From positions 1 to 31,072 of the forward strand of contig CAWAPS010000012.1 in assembly GCA_963783945.1 (NCBI GenBank): 31,072 nucleotides of DNA, written 5' to 3'. Position numbers and translations under genes: made by a program. Shown one piece after another: positions 8,180-16,451 of this stretch. Origin of the DNA: CAWAPS01 sp963783945. Its GTDB lineage: Bacteria; Actinomycetota; Acidimicrobiia; Acidimicrobiales; Palsa-688. Each line of letters starts with the position of its first letter. Within the stretch, counting starts at the first letter, position 1. The notes beneath the pieces are model-generated. The model was not told where the DNA came from and ran no database searches. It saw nothing but the letters and a program-made list of their open reading frames with translations.

Positions 8180-9890
8180 ATGCGGCCGGCGGTTGGGGCG
8201 CGTATAGAACGGCTACTGGTCTTCTTTGCGCCCCTGACCGGATACCTCTGTGTCGCCTCACTGCTCGCCCTCGTGTATCACAGTTACCAGTTCAGACGCG
8301 GTCTCGCGCGAGGCCAATGCGTACTACGTGTTCTTCAGCAACGATCCTCACTTGGCCGCCATCGGCTTCGTATGGAATCCCCTTACTTCTATCTCAGAGA
8401 TGCCTCTCATCCTCCTGAAGGGGCTCTGGCCGGTCCTGACGGTCGACGCCTTCGCCTCCAACATCATGAGCGCCATCTTCATGGCTGGCACGTGTTACCA
8501 GTTGTTCCGGTTCATGGAGGAACTGGGCCTCGGAAGGCTCGCCCGCTGGTTGCTGGTAGTCGCCTTTGCCGTCAACCCCATGATCGTGTACTCCGGCGGC
8601 AACGGCATGAGCGAAGCCCTCTTTCTCTTCACCCTGGTAGCCACGACGCGCTACTTGGCGCGGTGGCTGGTCGACAGTAAGACGCGAGATCTGATCGTCG
8701 CAGGAGTGTGGCTGGCGTTGGCCTACGCCGACCGCAATGAGGCGGCGATGGCCGCCCTACTGAGCACTGTGGTCGTCGTGGTGGCCTCTTATAGAAGGAC
8801 TCGGGGTTCGGTCCGGAGCCGGCGTCTCCTTGCGCTCACGGATGGCGTCCTGTACTCCGCTCCCTTCGGCCTGAGCTTCCTCGGCTGGTCGGCGGTGAGC
8901 TGGATCATCGTCGGCCACCCATTCGAGCAGTTTTCCTCGGTCTACGGCACCAGTTCCCAGTTGCAGGTACTGAACACTGGCGCGTCCGGCCGCACTTCAC
9001 TATATTCCGTGCACAACGCTTTAGCTGTGATCCTGGCGTTTGCCCCGTTGATCCCCCTGGCGGCACTGGTTGCGGGAGCCCGGGCCTGGAAGGAGCGCGA
9101 TCCCAGGATCCTCGCCGTCCTGTCCATAGTTGGGGGAGTGTTGCTCTTCGAGGTCGGGGCTTTCGACCGGGGTGCAATCAACATTGCTGAGCGATACTTC
9201 ATCTACGCCATCCCACTGATGATCCTGTTGGTCGCCTTGATTTGCAGGCCTCTCCCGCAATCGGCCACTGAGATGCGGGAGGAGCGGGCGGAGCGCGAAC
9301 TGGGCTGGGCACCCCGCTATCTCCCGGTGCGCCGACAGCAACGCCGGATTCTTACTCTGGTCTGTGCGATCTGCGGGGTAGCCATCATCGTCCCAGGCAT
9401 ATTCACCACCTACCACGAGATGTTTCACAGCCTATTGGGGGCAGGTGAGCGGGATGAGTTGGCGTGGATCATCGACCCGGGTAGCAAAGCGGCTAAGCAG
9501 GACGACGGTTTCAAAGCACAGCAGGCGGCGGTCGTTGCCGAAGCCGGGAAACTCGACGCCCTTCACTCGGGGAAGGGCGGAATTATGGTCGACGATACGG
9601 ACAACTGTGCCCCCAATATCATTCTGGCGTCCAGACACCCGAGCCAGTTCACCATCCCGAATGACGAGAAGTACAGCTTTCTCTTTGGAGCGCCCTACGC
9701 GAGCGGCATCCGGTACTTGCTAGTCTCAGATCCGCACATAGGCGGCACACTCGACTCTCTTGACCGGGAGTGGCCGACCTTGTACGACACCGGGGCCGGG
9801 TTGGGCACCCTGGTGACGGGATTCTCAATACCGGCGTGTACGAGCTACCGGCTATACCGCCTGAGCTCCGACGCCTCCACCACCGGATGA
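8180..9890 (+). pseudogene. Multi-membrane glycosyltransferase-like protein, frameshifted near 8290
   Basis: The 3' part (frame from about 8295 to the stop at 9890) encodes an integral membrane protein with around nine hydrophobic helices and a C-terminal soluble domain, resembling polyprenyl-phosphate-sugar-dependent (GT-C type) transferases. The first helix, RIERLLVFFAPLTGYLCVAS, lies in a different frame, starting at an ATG (8180) with GAGGGTG upstream. Joining that frame to the downstream frame around 8291-8298 restores a continuous sequence (HSYQF to AVSREANAYYVFFSND). A shift of one base is required. Either the gene is inactivated or the sequence has an indel error. The alternative start at 8250 in the downstream frame gives a poor N-terminus. 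It could use lipid-linked sugar made by the GtrB-like enzyme. No specific family assignment is made. Confidence 0.7.
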
Positions 9891-9987
9891 CAACGGGTTT
9901 GCCGCCCCAGTCGCTAGCTCGTCACCGCCATTGCCGCGAGGGCGGACCCTTTGCCGGAAAGTTAGCTGGCTACCACACCTGGATCAG

Positions 9988-10917
9988 TCACGAGCCCTGA
10001 AGGTGGCGGGCCCGGGTCCGGCGCACGAGGAAGATCCCTGTTGCGATGAGCCCCAAGGCGATAATTATCATACCGGCTATCTCGGCTCCGGTCTGGGCCA
10101 GGGATCCCCCGAAGAACCCGCTGTTAGAGGTTCCGTAGCCCGGGTCGCTGCTCGAGCCACTCGCACCAGCAACAGTCTTACTACCCCTGGATCCGCCGCC
10201 AGTGGAACCACCTGCGCTGTTTGACGCCGCACCACTGGAACCGGCAGCCCCCGTGGAACCGCTGCCATTCGAGCTCGGGCCGGTGCTGCTGGAGCCAGTC
10301 GGGGTGGTGTGGCCACTGGCAGTCAGGTTGATCGGGTCAAAGATGTCGGTCGGAGTGTATGAGGCGGTACTGGTCGTGATCCGGATCTGGCAAGGTGCCG
10401 CGCCGCCTCCCACCGTGTTTCGTCCACTCAACGCGCCCCAGGCCGGCTCATTGGGATCGATCGGCTGGCTGCCTTGAGCGGTGACCGTCCCGTTCGGGTT
10501 GTCATCGGGGGCCAGGCAGTTGAAGGCCATCTCCCCGAGAGTCTTGTTGTTGGCATTGGAGCCGTGCCAGAGAGTCAAGCCGAAGTTGGGATCGCTTCCC
10601 GGGAACGAAACGGTCCCGGTCGCCGGGACCTTCAACCCCGCCTCCGCCGGACCGCAGTCGGCTTGGGGGTTCCATGGCGACACGCCGGGCGATGAGCCGT
10701 CGCACAGCTGGGCGAACACGAACTTTCCCGGCTGAAGCCCGGTTGCGGTTATGTCGATAGCGCCCAGATTGGGCACGCCTGGCGAGCTCTGGGGTACCCG
10801 GTAAGGATCGGCCACGGTGAACCGGGCGGCAGCAGATGCCGGGCTCGCCACTGCGATCCCCCCCACTGCCATGGCGGCGCCGGCGGTAGCGACGGCCGCC
10901 TTCACGAAGAATCGCAC
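9988..10917 (-). CDS. Secreted surface protein with LAQTG sortase-type signal
   Basis: 309-residue secreted protein with a signal peptide ending ASPASAA. An extracellular domain of about 160 residues follows, with four cysteines (CDG, DCGP, NCLAPDD, APCQI) and a YRVPQSSPGVPNLGAIDITATGL beginning that recalls neocarzinostatin-like Ig folds. A long Ser/Gly/Thr-rich linker then leads to LAQTG (about residues 273-277), a hydrophobic helix and Arg residues. LAxTG is the signal recognised by class E sortases of high-GC Gram-positive bacteria. The GTG at 10917 is chosen because AGAGG lies 8 bases upstream, within the end of the exosortase gene, suggesting coupling. The domain is paralogous to the protein at 15210-15962, which carries a different C-terminal signal. 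The function of the domain is unknown. Confidence 0.83.
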   Translation of the reverse strand: MRFFVKAAVATAGAAMAVGGIAVASPASAAARFTVADPYRVPQSSPGVPNLGAIDITATGLQPGKFVFAQLCDGSSPGVSPWNPQADCGPAEAGLKVPATGTVSFPGSDPNFGLTLWHGSNANNKTLGEMAFNCLAPDDNPNGTVTAQGSQPIDPNEPAWGALSGRNTVGGGAAPCQIRITTSTASYTPTDIFDPINLTASGHTTPTGSSSTGPSSNGSGSTGAAGSSGAASNSAGGSTGGGSRGSKTVAGASGSSSDPGYGTSNSGFFGGSLAQTGAEIAGMIIIALGLIATGIFLVRRTRARHLQGS

Positions 10918-10931
10918 TGGTGACACCTCTC

Positions 10932-12965
10932 TTAGTCGCCGCCTTTGGCGTATATTCCGTCGTAGCCGTTCGGGAGCTTGCGTTGCTGCTCCAGGCGCTG
11001 AACTGACGTCCGGTGGGCGGCGGCCCGGTTCCGCGCAGCCGCATTGAGGGCGGGGTTGGCCTTCGCCGGGGTCGGAGGCGGAGGAAGAATCTGGTGAGCC
11101 TTCTGAATGCTGTCGAGGGTAACTTGTGGATCGTTTTGATGCGTCTGCCCTTCGATCAACTGGCGGGCGAATTCGACCAGGAAGGCCCGATTGGTGAGCA
11201 GCCGTCGGTCGACTGCGCTCGTCGGCTTGAGTGCGTTACTCGAGTGGCTGATTCCCGAGACGCTGAGGGGGGCAATCACCGTGGCATTGGCGGTGTTCTG
11301 TAGGTAGAGGATGATCCGCTCATACCGAGTGCCCGATGCCATTTTCACCGGCCAGATCCAGTAGACGATCGTCCAGTCCTCTAGGCCATTCGTCGACGAA
11401 AATGACATGGCCTGGCCACTGATGCCATTGCCGAGTGCGACCTTAGCCACGTCGCGCAGGGTGTATCCGTGGAAGGAGTAGCAGGCGGTCACGCCGTACT
11501 GCTCGAACCCGCTGAGACCGCCGGCATTGATGACATCTGCCGTCACCGGAAGCGAACTGGTTAGATCGCTCGGGATATGACCCGCCGATTCACCGTACGC
11601 GTAGCGGTCCCAGATCGAGCTGGCCCCGAAGAAGGGCTTGTTTTGCTGGAACTGGGTGACATAACCGGGCTCCCATCCCGGTGGGCTCGCCGGGTCGGCG
11701 ATGTACGACGTGAGCTTTGGCTCCCCGGCCGCGCTGGCGACGGGATCGAAGCTGGCGAGCGACGAGTTGTTCATGGCTAGCAGGAGTCCGGCGATCGCCA
11801 CCAGAGCACCGGCCAGGAACACCCGTGGGGCCGCGGGCCGAGGCGAGGAGGGGCCGCGAGTCGGGTGCTGGTACGGATCGCTTCCCGTTCCGTCCTGGCG
11901 CCTCGGTCCACCACCAAAGTCGGCGAGCCGCAGACCGAACGGCCGCAGCAGGGCCAGCATGAGCAGAACGCCAAGGCAAAAGATGACCAGCCCAGCGACA
12001 GGGTGGAGGACTCCAATGGCCAGTTTCTCACCGTACCTGTGTCCCACCCAGAATATGAGAATCAGACGGAGAAGGTTCGTGGCCCACAGCAAGACCAGAC
12101 CCATCGCCAGCCACAGGATCTTTCGAACGAATGGGCCCGCTACCAGCGTGGCAAACCCCGCCCCTACCAGCAGGAAACCCACCATGCCGTCTACCCCGGA
12201 GCATGCGGTCACCACGCTGACGGGAAACGACTGGCCGTGGTGGCTGACCATGAATACTCCGTTGTTGGACGCCCCGGGGAGCGTCTTCGCCACCGGTGCG
12301 AAGTGCAGCACCTCCTTTGCGCCATTGACTGTAAGGTTCGTGAACCCGCCCAGGGCGCCCAGGAGAATGGTGGTGTAAGGCCAGGGCCAAGCAAGAAACA
12401 GGTACAGCACTGCGGCCTTCTGCCTCCACAGTACGCGGGTGCCGAAAAGCAGCGTGACTACCCCGGCTACGAAGATCGGAAGCGAGACAAGATCGACCCG
12501 GTTCACCCAGTAGATGTCACCGAGGTGTCCGGGCAGGACGAACGCCATCACCATGGCCCCGGCGACCAGCGGGACCCCGAGGATGTAGTCCAGCTGCCTG
12601 TCGTGTATGGCCGGCTCTGAAGCCCGTGGATGCCTGCGAATCCACGCCAGTCCGGCGGCCAGTACCGGTACCAACCCGATATACGCCAGCGGGGTGTCGA
12701 ACCCGACCGTCTGCAACAGGGAGCTCAGCGAGTAGTGGTAGGCCGCAACCACGACGACAACGAGCAGTGCCACCTTGAGCCGGGTCTTGGTCAGGGCCGA
12801 GGTACTGTCCCACCGCTCGACGAAAGCCACCCGCCGGCTGCTGGCTGTTTGAACAAACGGGATGGTCGAGATCGACAACTTGGATCCTTGAGCGAGGGTC
12901 AACCGAAAGCGTCGGATCCTATTGTCGCGGTCCCAGTTGAAGCCGCGCCCTCTTCGAGGTGACAT
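10932..12965 (-). CDS. Exosortase/archaeosortase-family protein with fused EpsI-like C-terminal domain
   Basis: Polytopic membrane protein (about eight helices, residues 63-340) of the exosortase family of transpeptidase-like proteases that recognise C-terminal signals of the PEP-CTERM type. The family's three key residues are visible: Cys255 in TACSGVDGMVGFLL, Arg300 in ATNLLRLILIFW and His321 in GVLHPVAGLVIF. An FLAWPWPY segment precedes them. After a Pro-rich linker and another helix (about 381-399) comes an extracellular domain (about 405-620) containing DWTIVYWIWPV, resembling EpsI-type domains found fused or adjacent to exosortases. The ATG at 12965 overlaps the previous gene and lacks a Shine-Dalgarno site; a TTG at 12878 with AAGGA upstream is a good alternative. 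Candidate substrates in this window have (V/I/L)PE tails. The subfamily is not assigned. Confidence 0.88.
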   Translation of the reverse strand: MSPRRGRGFNWDRDNRIRRFRLTLAQGSKLSISTIPFVQTASSRRVAFVERWDSTSALTKTRLKVALLVVVVVAAYHYSLSSLLQTVGFDTPLAYIGLVPVLAAGLAWIRRHPRASEPAIHDRQLDYILGVPLVAGAMVMAFVLPGHLGDIYWVNRVDLVSLPIFVAGVVTLLFGTRVLWRQKAAVLYLFLAWPWPYTTILLGALGGFTNLTVNGAKEVLHFAPVAKTLPGASNNGVFMVSHHGQSFPVSVVTACSGVDGMVGFLLVGAGFATLVAGPFVRKILWLAMGLVLLWATNLLRLILIFWVGHRYGEKLAIGVLHPVAGLVIFCLGVLLMLALLRPFGLRLADFGGGPRRQDGTGSDPYQHPTRGPSSPRPAAPRVFLAGALVAIAGLLLAMNNSSLASFDPVASAAGEPKLTSYIADPASPPGWEPGYVTQFQQNKPFFGASSIWDRYAYGESAGHIPSDLTSSLPVTADVINAGGLSGFEQYGVTACYSFHGYTLRDVAKVALGNGISGQAMSFSSTNGLEDWTIVYWIWPVKMASGTRYERIILYLQNTANATVIAPLSVSGISHSSNALKPTSAVDRRLLTNRAFLVEFARQLIEGQTHQNDPQVTLDSIQKAHQILPPPPTPAKANPALNAAARNRAAAHRTSVQRLEQQRKLPNGYDGIYAKGGD

Positions 12966-13174
12966 CCGGATGAAGACGTCGTGTCTTCGGGCGAATTCAG
13001 GTCGATGAGCTCGGATTGCCGGATGTGCCGCCTGAACAGAGCTGCGGCCTGGCGACGCTGGGGATCAGTGACCACCCAGCCACATTCCTTGCAGGTCGCC
13101 TTCCAGAGGCCGAACTCCAAGATGTAGGTTCCTCGGTGCCGAGTGCCCGCGCGCCGTTCAACGTGCTCTGGCAT
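12899..13174 (-). CDS. Small CxxC protein upstream of the exosortase
   Basis: Predicted 91-residue soluble protein. The core is GTYILEFGLWKATCKECGW followed by an amphipathic helix rich in Arg (DPQRRQAAALFRRHIRQ); Cys28, Cys31 and His50 could form part of a zinc site. The ATG at 13174 has a near-perfect GGAGG four bases upstream, better than an in-frame ATG at 13276. Its 3' end overlaps the annotated exosortase start by 67 bases, which suggests either coupling or that the exosortase starts later. Function is unknown. It may be a nucleic-acid-binding or regulatory protein for the exosortase transcript, but this is inference from position only. Confidence 0.55.
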   Translation of the reverse strand: MPEHVERRAGTRHRGTYILEFGLWKATCKECGWVVTDPQRRQAAALFRRHIRQSELIDLNSPEDTTSSSGCHLEEGAASTGTATIGSDAFG

Positions 13175-13300
13175 CCACCCTCCAGTTCTTGGGCCGGCCG
13201 TCCCTGCCACTCTGCCGCACCGACGGTTACGCCAGGGCATACCGGTAGGGAACAGTAAGTGTCGCTTGGGCGACATGTGTGGGGATCATCTATATAGAGT

Positions 13301-13331
13301 GAGAGGGGCGCCCCCGAAGGGCGCCCCTCTC
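13301..13331 (-). terminator. Strong stem-loop terminator after the PstS-like gene
   Basis: A perfect 13-bp GC-rich stem (13301-13313 with 13319-13331) encloses a 5-base loop, 30 bases past the stop of the PstS-like gene on the minus strand. No long T-run follows, but an AT-rich palindromic stretch (TCTATATAGA, 13289-13298) does. That stretch could also serve as a -10 region for the next minus-strand gene. Confidence 0.75.
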
Positions 13332-13360
13332 AAAGTGTTGGTTCAGTTACGAGCGTGACA

Positions 13361-15163
13361 CTAGCCGAAGCTCTTCACGTCACAGGTCGATCCGGGAGAC
13401 CGGAGGCTGATGGGTACCGGCCGGAAGCCGCTTCCTTCTACCCCGACAGTGTTGATCTCACCGCCGCTGCTGGTGGCGCTCGTCGCGCTGACGGATAGGC
13501 CCGTATAGTTGTCAGCGGGAGCGATGTTCGTGCCAGCCGCAATCGTACCGGTCCCGGGACGGCAGAGGAAGCGGACGAACTCCCGCACCGCACCCCCCTT
13601 GCCGCTGGACGCTCCGAGGACGTCCATGTCCGCCTGGCCATTGCCGTTGGTAGGACCAGGGTTCACGGTCTGGAGGAAGTCACAGGACTCAGGTGTGGTG
13701 GTCGTGGTCAGCGGGCAGTCGGCGTCGGACTTCTTGGTCACTACACTCAGGACCCGCTCGATGGGATAGGTGCCAGCCTGGATGTTCGTCTGGCTGGGCG
13801 CCGTACCCTGCGAGGCGGTGGTGTTGGAAACGGCGTTGACGCCGCTGGTAAAGCTGACGGCCCCGTTTGACGTGCTGACCTGGGCCTGGCAACTCGGCGT
13901 GGTCTGACCGGCGCAGGAAGTGAACGGGAACTGGGTCAACAGACCGAACGAGCCGAACCAGATCCAATTGGCCGGATCCTGCGGGGACATGGTGTTAGCG
14001 GTCGTAACCCCTGCCGGGAAGGTCTCGCCGGAGGTGTAAGGGGATCCTTCGTCGCCCGTGCCGGTCGGCCAGGTGTAGAGCGCGGAGTTGTACGCATTGT
14101 TCCCCGCCTCCACGATCAACGGCTTGAAGTCGTTTTCCAGCGGCAGGCTCAGAGGCGATGCCCCACCGGTCGTCAACTGCCGGTCGCACCCGTTGTCCGC
14201 GGTCCATCCGCTGGGCACTCCGGTGGCATTGGCGGTAATCCAGGCGTCGAAGTCGCCGAACGTCCCCGAGTTCGTGTTCATCGACCACGGCACAATCGGA
14301 GCGCCGGACGGCGGCAGGTTGGGGTACCCGGCTGCACTGGCCGCCTGCCACTCCGGAAGATCTCCCCACGTGGTGACGGTGCAGTTGAAGACGTTGAACA
14401 GGTCCTGGGCGGACAACCCGACGTTGGCGGGACTGGACGGATTCGACGTAAATATTCCGGAAGAGCTGTCGAAGGTGTAGACCCCAACTCCGTCGGACGC
14501 CACGCCCCAGAAGGTGTCACACCCCAACTCGTCGCCCGTCGCGTTGTTGTTGTTGGGATCCGGGGTGGCACAGTTGCCGCCCGTCGTCTTGGCCGCTCTT
14601 GACGACATGTCGAAGTCCACGGTGCCATACCCGTTGCTCACCTGCACCCCAGTGCCCAGGGTCAACCCGTTGGGGTCGCCAGTGGTCGCCAGGTTCTCGT
14701 TGACACCCTCATAGGCGTACGTGCCGGCGGTAGCGCCGTGGGCGCCGTTCAGGGAAGCGATACCCGTACTAGATCCAGCCGGCTCGGCGATAGCCACCGT
14801 GTCGGCGTCAAAGTTACCGCCCGCCGCATACCCGGCATAGGCCTGGCCGGTCGACGGGGAACACTGGTTGAATGCCTGCGAAGTCTGCGGGTAGGTGAAG
14901 GGAGACGAGGCACCAGCCGGATCGTAGTTGGCGAAGTTCGTGGCACAGGTCTGGGTGTCCTCCCACAGAGTCGCCAGCGACTGGGCCATCTTGAACAGGG
15001 TGGTCGAGCCGCCGCCCGCAATCAAGTGGGCGTTGCCGTCGAACCCGTATCCGGTGGCCGGGAATGTTGGTCCCGCTGCAGAAGCGACGCCCGAGGTGGC
15101 GAAGACCATCCCGAGGCTAATCAATCCGGTCGCCCCCGCAGCGAGGGCTTTGCGTCTAATCAT
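13361..15163 (-). CDS. Secreted PstS-like phosphate-binding protein (third copy, no anchor)
   Basis: About 600-residue secreted protein. The ATG at 15163 follows AAAGGAAC and starts a clean signal peptide (MIRRKALAAGATGLISLGM, ending ASA-A). The mature part shows periplasmic-binding-protein features typical of PstS: an early GGGSTTLFKMAQ, IAEPAGSSTGI, ADGVGVY-like ASDGVGVYTF, LSAQDLFNVFNC with TTWGDLPEW, and SMNTNSGTFGDFDAWI at the position where PstS proteins bind the anion with Ser-Gly-Thr. It is larger than normal PstS (about 320-370 residues), with many Cys and Asn/Thr-rich loops. It has no lipobox and no C-terminal helix, so it is probably secreted or loosely held. It lies 46 bases after the IPESP surface protein and is followed by a strong terminator, so the two form one transcript. 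Phosphate, phosphonate or another oxyanion could be the ligand. Confidence 0.75.
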   Translation of the reverse strand: MIRRKALAAGATGLISLGMVFATSGVASAAGPTFPATGYGFDGNAHLIAGGGSTTLFKMAQSLATLWEDTQTCATNFANYDPAGASSPFTYPQTSQAFNQCSPSTGQAYAGYAAGGNFDADTVAIAEPAGSSTGIASLNGAHGATAGTYAYEGVNENLATTGDPNGLTLGTGVQVSNGYGTVDFDMSSRAAKTTGGNCATPDPNNNNATGDELGCDTFWGVASDGVGVYTFDSSSGIFTSNPSSPANVGLSAQDLFNVFNCTVTTWGDLPEWQAASAAGYPNLPPSGAPIVPWSMNTNSGTFGDFDAWITANATGVPSGWTADNGCDRQLTTGGASPLSLPLENDFKPLIVEAGNNAYNSALYTWPTGTGDEGSPYTSGETFPAGVTTANTMSPQDPANWIWFGSFGLLTQFPFTSCAGQTTPSCQAQVSTSNGAVSFTSGVNAVSNTTASQGTAPSQTNIQAGTYPIERVLSVVTKKSDADCPLTTTTTPESCDFLQTVNPGPTNGNGQADMDVLGASSGKGGAVREFVRFLCRPGTGTIAAGTNIAPADNYTGLSVSATSATSSGGEINTVGVEGSGFRPVPISLRSPGSTCDVKSFG

Positions 15164-15209
15164 TTCGAAGTTCCTTTCGTTGTCAAGTCGAAGGTCGCGT
15201 GGGCTCGAA

Positions 15210-15962
15210 TTACGCGGCGACGGTGTGGTTGCGGCGGCGACGGCGCAGACCCATGGCGGTACCTCCACCTACCAGAAGGACCGCGGCACCGACGGGCAGG
15301 GCGATGGCCACGGGGCTCTCAGGGATATTGGACGTGGCGGTCAGGTTCAGCGGATCTTGCAGGTTGGTCGAATTGAAGGCGCCGGTGGTTTGAGAGATGG
15401 TGATCTGGCACGGAGCGGTCCCGCCGCCTACACCAGGGTTCACGCCTTGAGACGATCCCCACGACGGCTCGCCCGGGTCGATCGGCAAGCCTCCCTCCGT
15501 CGTCGTCGTGCCCGCGGTCAGATCGTCGGGGGCCAGGCAGTTGAACGGCATCTCGCCGAGGACGTTGTCGTCACCGTTGCTGCCGTGCCAGAGCAGGAAC
15601 GAGTTGGTGGTGTTGGTGGTCTCAGGATTTCCGCCGAACGTCAGCGTCCCAGTTGAGGGAACCGGGTTGGCGCCGCTGAAGGGTCCGCAGTCGTTCTGTG
15701 GGCTCCAACCGGCTTGGGTAAAGGGCACCCCGTCGCACGTCGCCGCAAACCAGGTGGTACCCACAGGCAGCCCGGTCGCGGTCACGGAGACCTGCGACAG
15801 GTCTGGTATGCCAGGAGAGCTCTGGGGAACTGGGTAGGGATTCGGACTGAGGCTCTGGGCCCAAGCCGGGGCGGCGGTGAACACCACCAGGGCTGCCGAA
15901 CCGCCGATGACGGCTGCCGCACCGCCCACCGCGCTGATCGCGCCCGTCTTACTGAGTTTCAC
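15210..15962 (-). CDS. Secreted surface protein with IPESP exosortase-type tail
   Basis: 250-residue secreted protein with signal peptide (ending APAWA-Q) and one extracellular domain containing four cysteines (ATCDG, NDCGP, FNCLAPDD, APCQI). It aligns along its whole length with the LAQTG protein at 9988-10917 (PYPVPQSSPGIPDL, LLWHGSN, LGEMPFNCLAPDD, PLNLTA). The C-terminus differs: after a very short linker comes IPESPVAIALP (from residue 213), a hydrophobic helix and five arginines, the same type of tail as in NHL1 and the GH5 enzyme. It starts at a GTG with only a weak ribosome-binding site. It is the first gene of a two-gene unit with a PstS-like protein and sits behind a 480-base region carrying repeats. 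The fold recalls small Ig-like domains; function unknown. Confidence 0.83.
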   Translation of the reverse strand: MKLSKTGAISAVGGAAAVIGGSAALVVFTAAPAWAQSLSPNPYPVPQSSPGIPDLSQVSVTATGLPVGTTWFAATCDGVPFTQAGWSPQNDCGPFSGANPVPSTGTLTFGGNPETTNTTNSFLLWHGSNGDDNVLGEMPFNCLAPDDLTAGTTTTEGGLPIDPGEPSWGSSQGVNPGVGGGTAPCQITISQTTGAFNSTNLQDPLNLTATSNIPESPVAIALPVGAAVLLVGGGTAMGLRRRRRNHTVAA

Positions 15963-15990
15963 GTCGGATGTCTCGCTTTCGGTCGTCCGT

Positions 15991-16019
15991 TTGCTTTGGG
16001 TCAGGTTGCTTTGGGTCAG
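15991..16019. repeat. Tandem 14-bp direct repeat in the 5' region of the surface-protein gene
   Basis: TTGCTTTGGGTCAG occurs twice with one base between the copies (15991-16004 and 16006-16019), 29-57 bases upstream of the GTG at 15962. On the transcribed strand it reads CTGACCCAAAGCAA twice. It may be a regulator binding site or a leader element. The period (15 nt) differs from the 11-nt period of the upstream repeats. Confidence 0.6.
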
Positions 16020-16099
16020 TGAATCTCGGAGAGTCGGTACCCGCGCCAGCCCCTTTGGACGGCGCCACGTAAATCAAGCCACCCGGCATGGCCCGGCCT

Positions 16100-16182
16100 C
16101 AAGGATCTAGGCCGTGTGTTCAGCAAGCCTTCGTTGGTCATTCACCGCCGGTACAGGTAGGGAGGGCGCCAGTTCAAGCCGG
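16100..16182. repeat. Copy A of a diverged 83-bp intergenic repeat with 11-nt phased units
   Basis: This copy begins CAAGGATCT and contains four phased 11-nt units from 16118: GTTCAGCAAGC, CTTCGTTGGTC, ATTCACCGCCG, GTACAGGTAGG. Another GTTCA lies at 16172. The unit resembles the 11-nt direct repeats of actinobacterial PHO boxes (GTTCACC-like) but is read on the strand opposite to the downstream gene. The 480-base gap 15963-16442 that contains it has no convincing gene. Confidence 0.5.
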
Positions 16183-16368
16183 CCTCCGCCGTATCACCTG
16201 GGCGCAACTATCGAACCTGTCGGAAAGCATTCGGGTCGCGCCAACGACGACTCCCGTTCGGTGTCTCCCCTAACTGGTCCTAGGGGTCGATGACACGCGC
16301 GTGGACGTGTACTCGAATTCGCGCGACTGACGCTTCGGAACAGTGAGCCACTTCAAGAAGGGCGGGCG

Positions 16369-16451
16369 CAAGGATCTGGACCCGATGTTCAGCCAGGGTT
16401 CGCCGCTCATTCACTGCGGGTACAGGGCACGCTGACTCCTGTTCAGGCCAA
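16369..16451. repeat. Copy B of the 83-bp repeat, overlapping the end of the sortase-like gene
   Basis: This copy lies exactly 269 bases from copy A without internal indels. It begins with the same CAAGGATCT, followed at 16387 by GTTCAGCCAGG, GTTCGCCGCTC, ATTCACTGCGG, GTACAGGGCAC, and GTTCA again at 16441. The conserved positions are the start of each 11-nt unit, while the rest has diverged, which suggests selection on the phased motifs. A PhoP-type binding array or a structured RNA are the two readings considered. Confidence 0.5.

Noticed and set aside
11865..12620. 251-codon plus-strand open frame opposite the exosortase
   Set aside because: The minus strand encodes a convincing exosortase with catalytic residues; the plus frame is polar, repetitive and lacks any recognisable domain.
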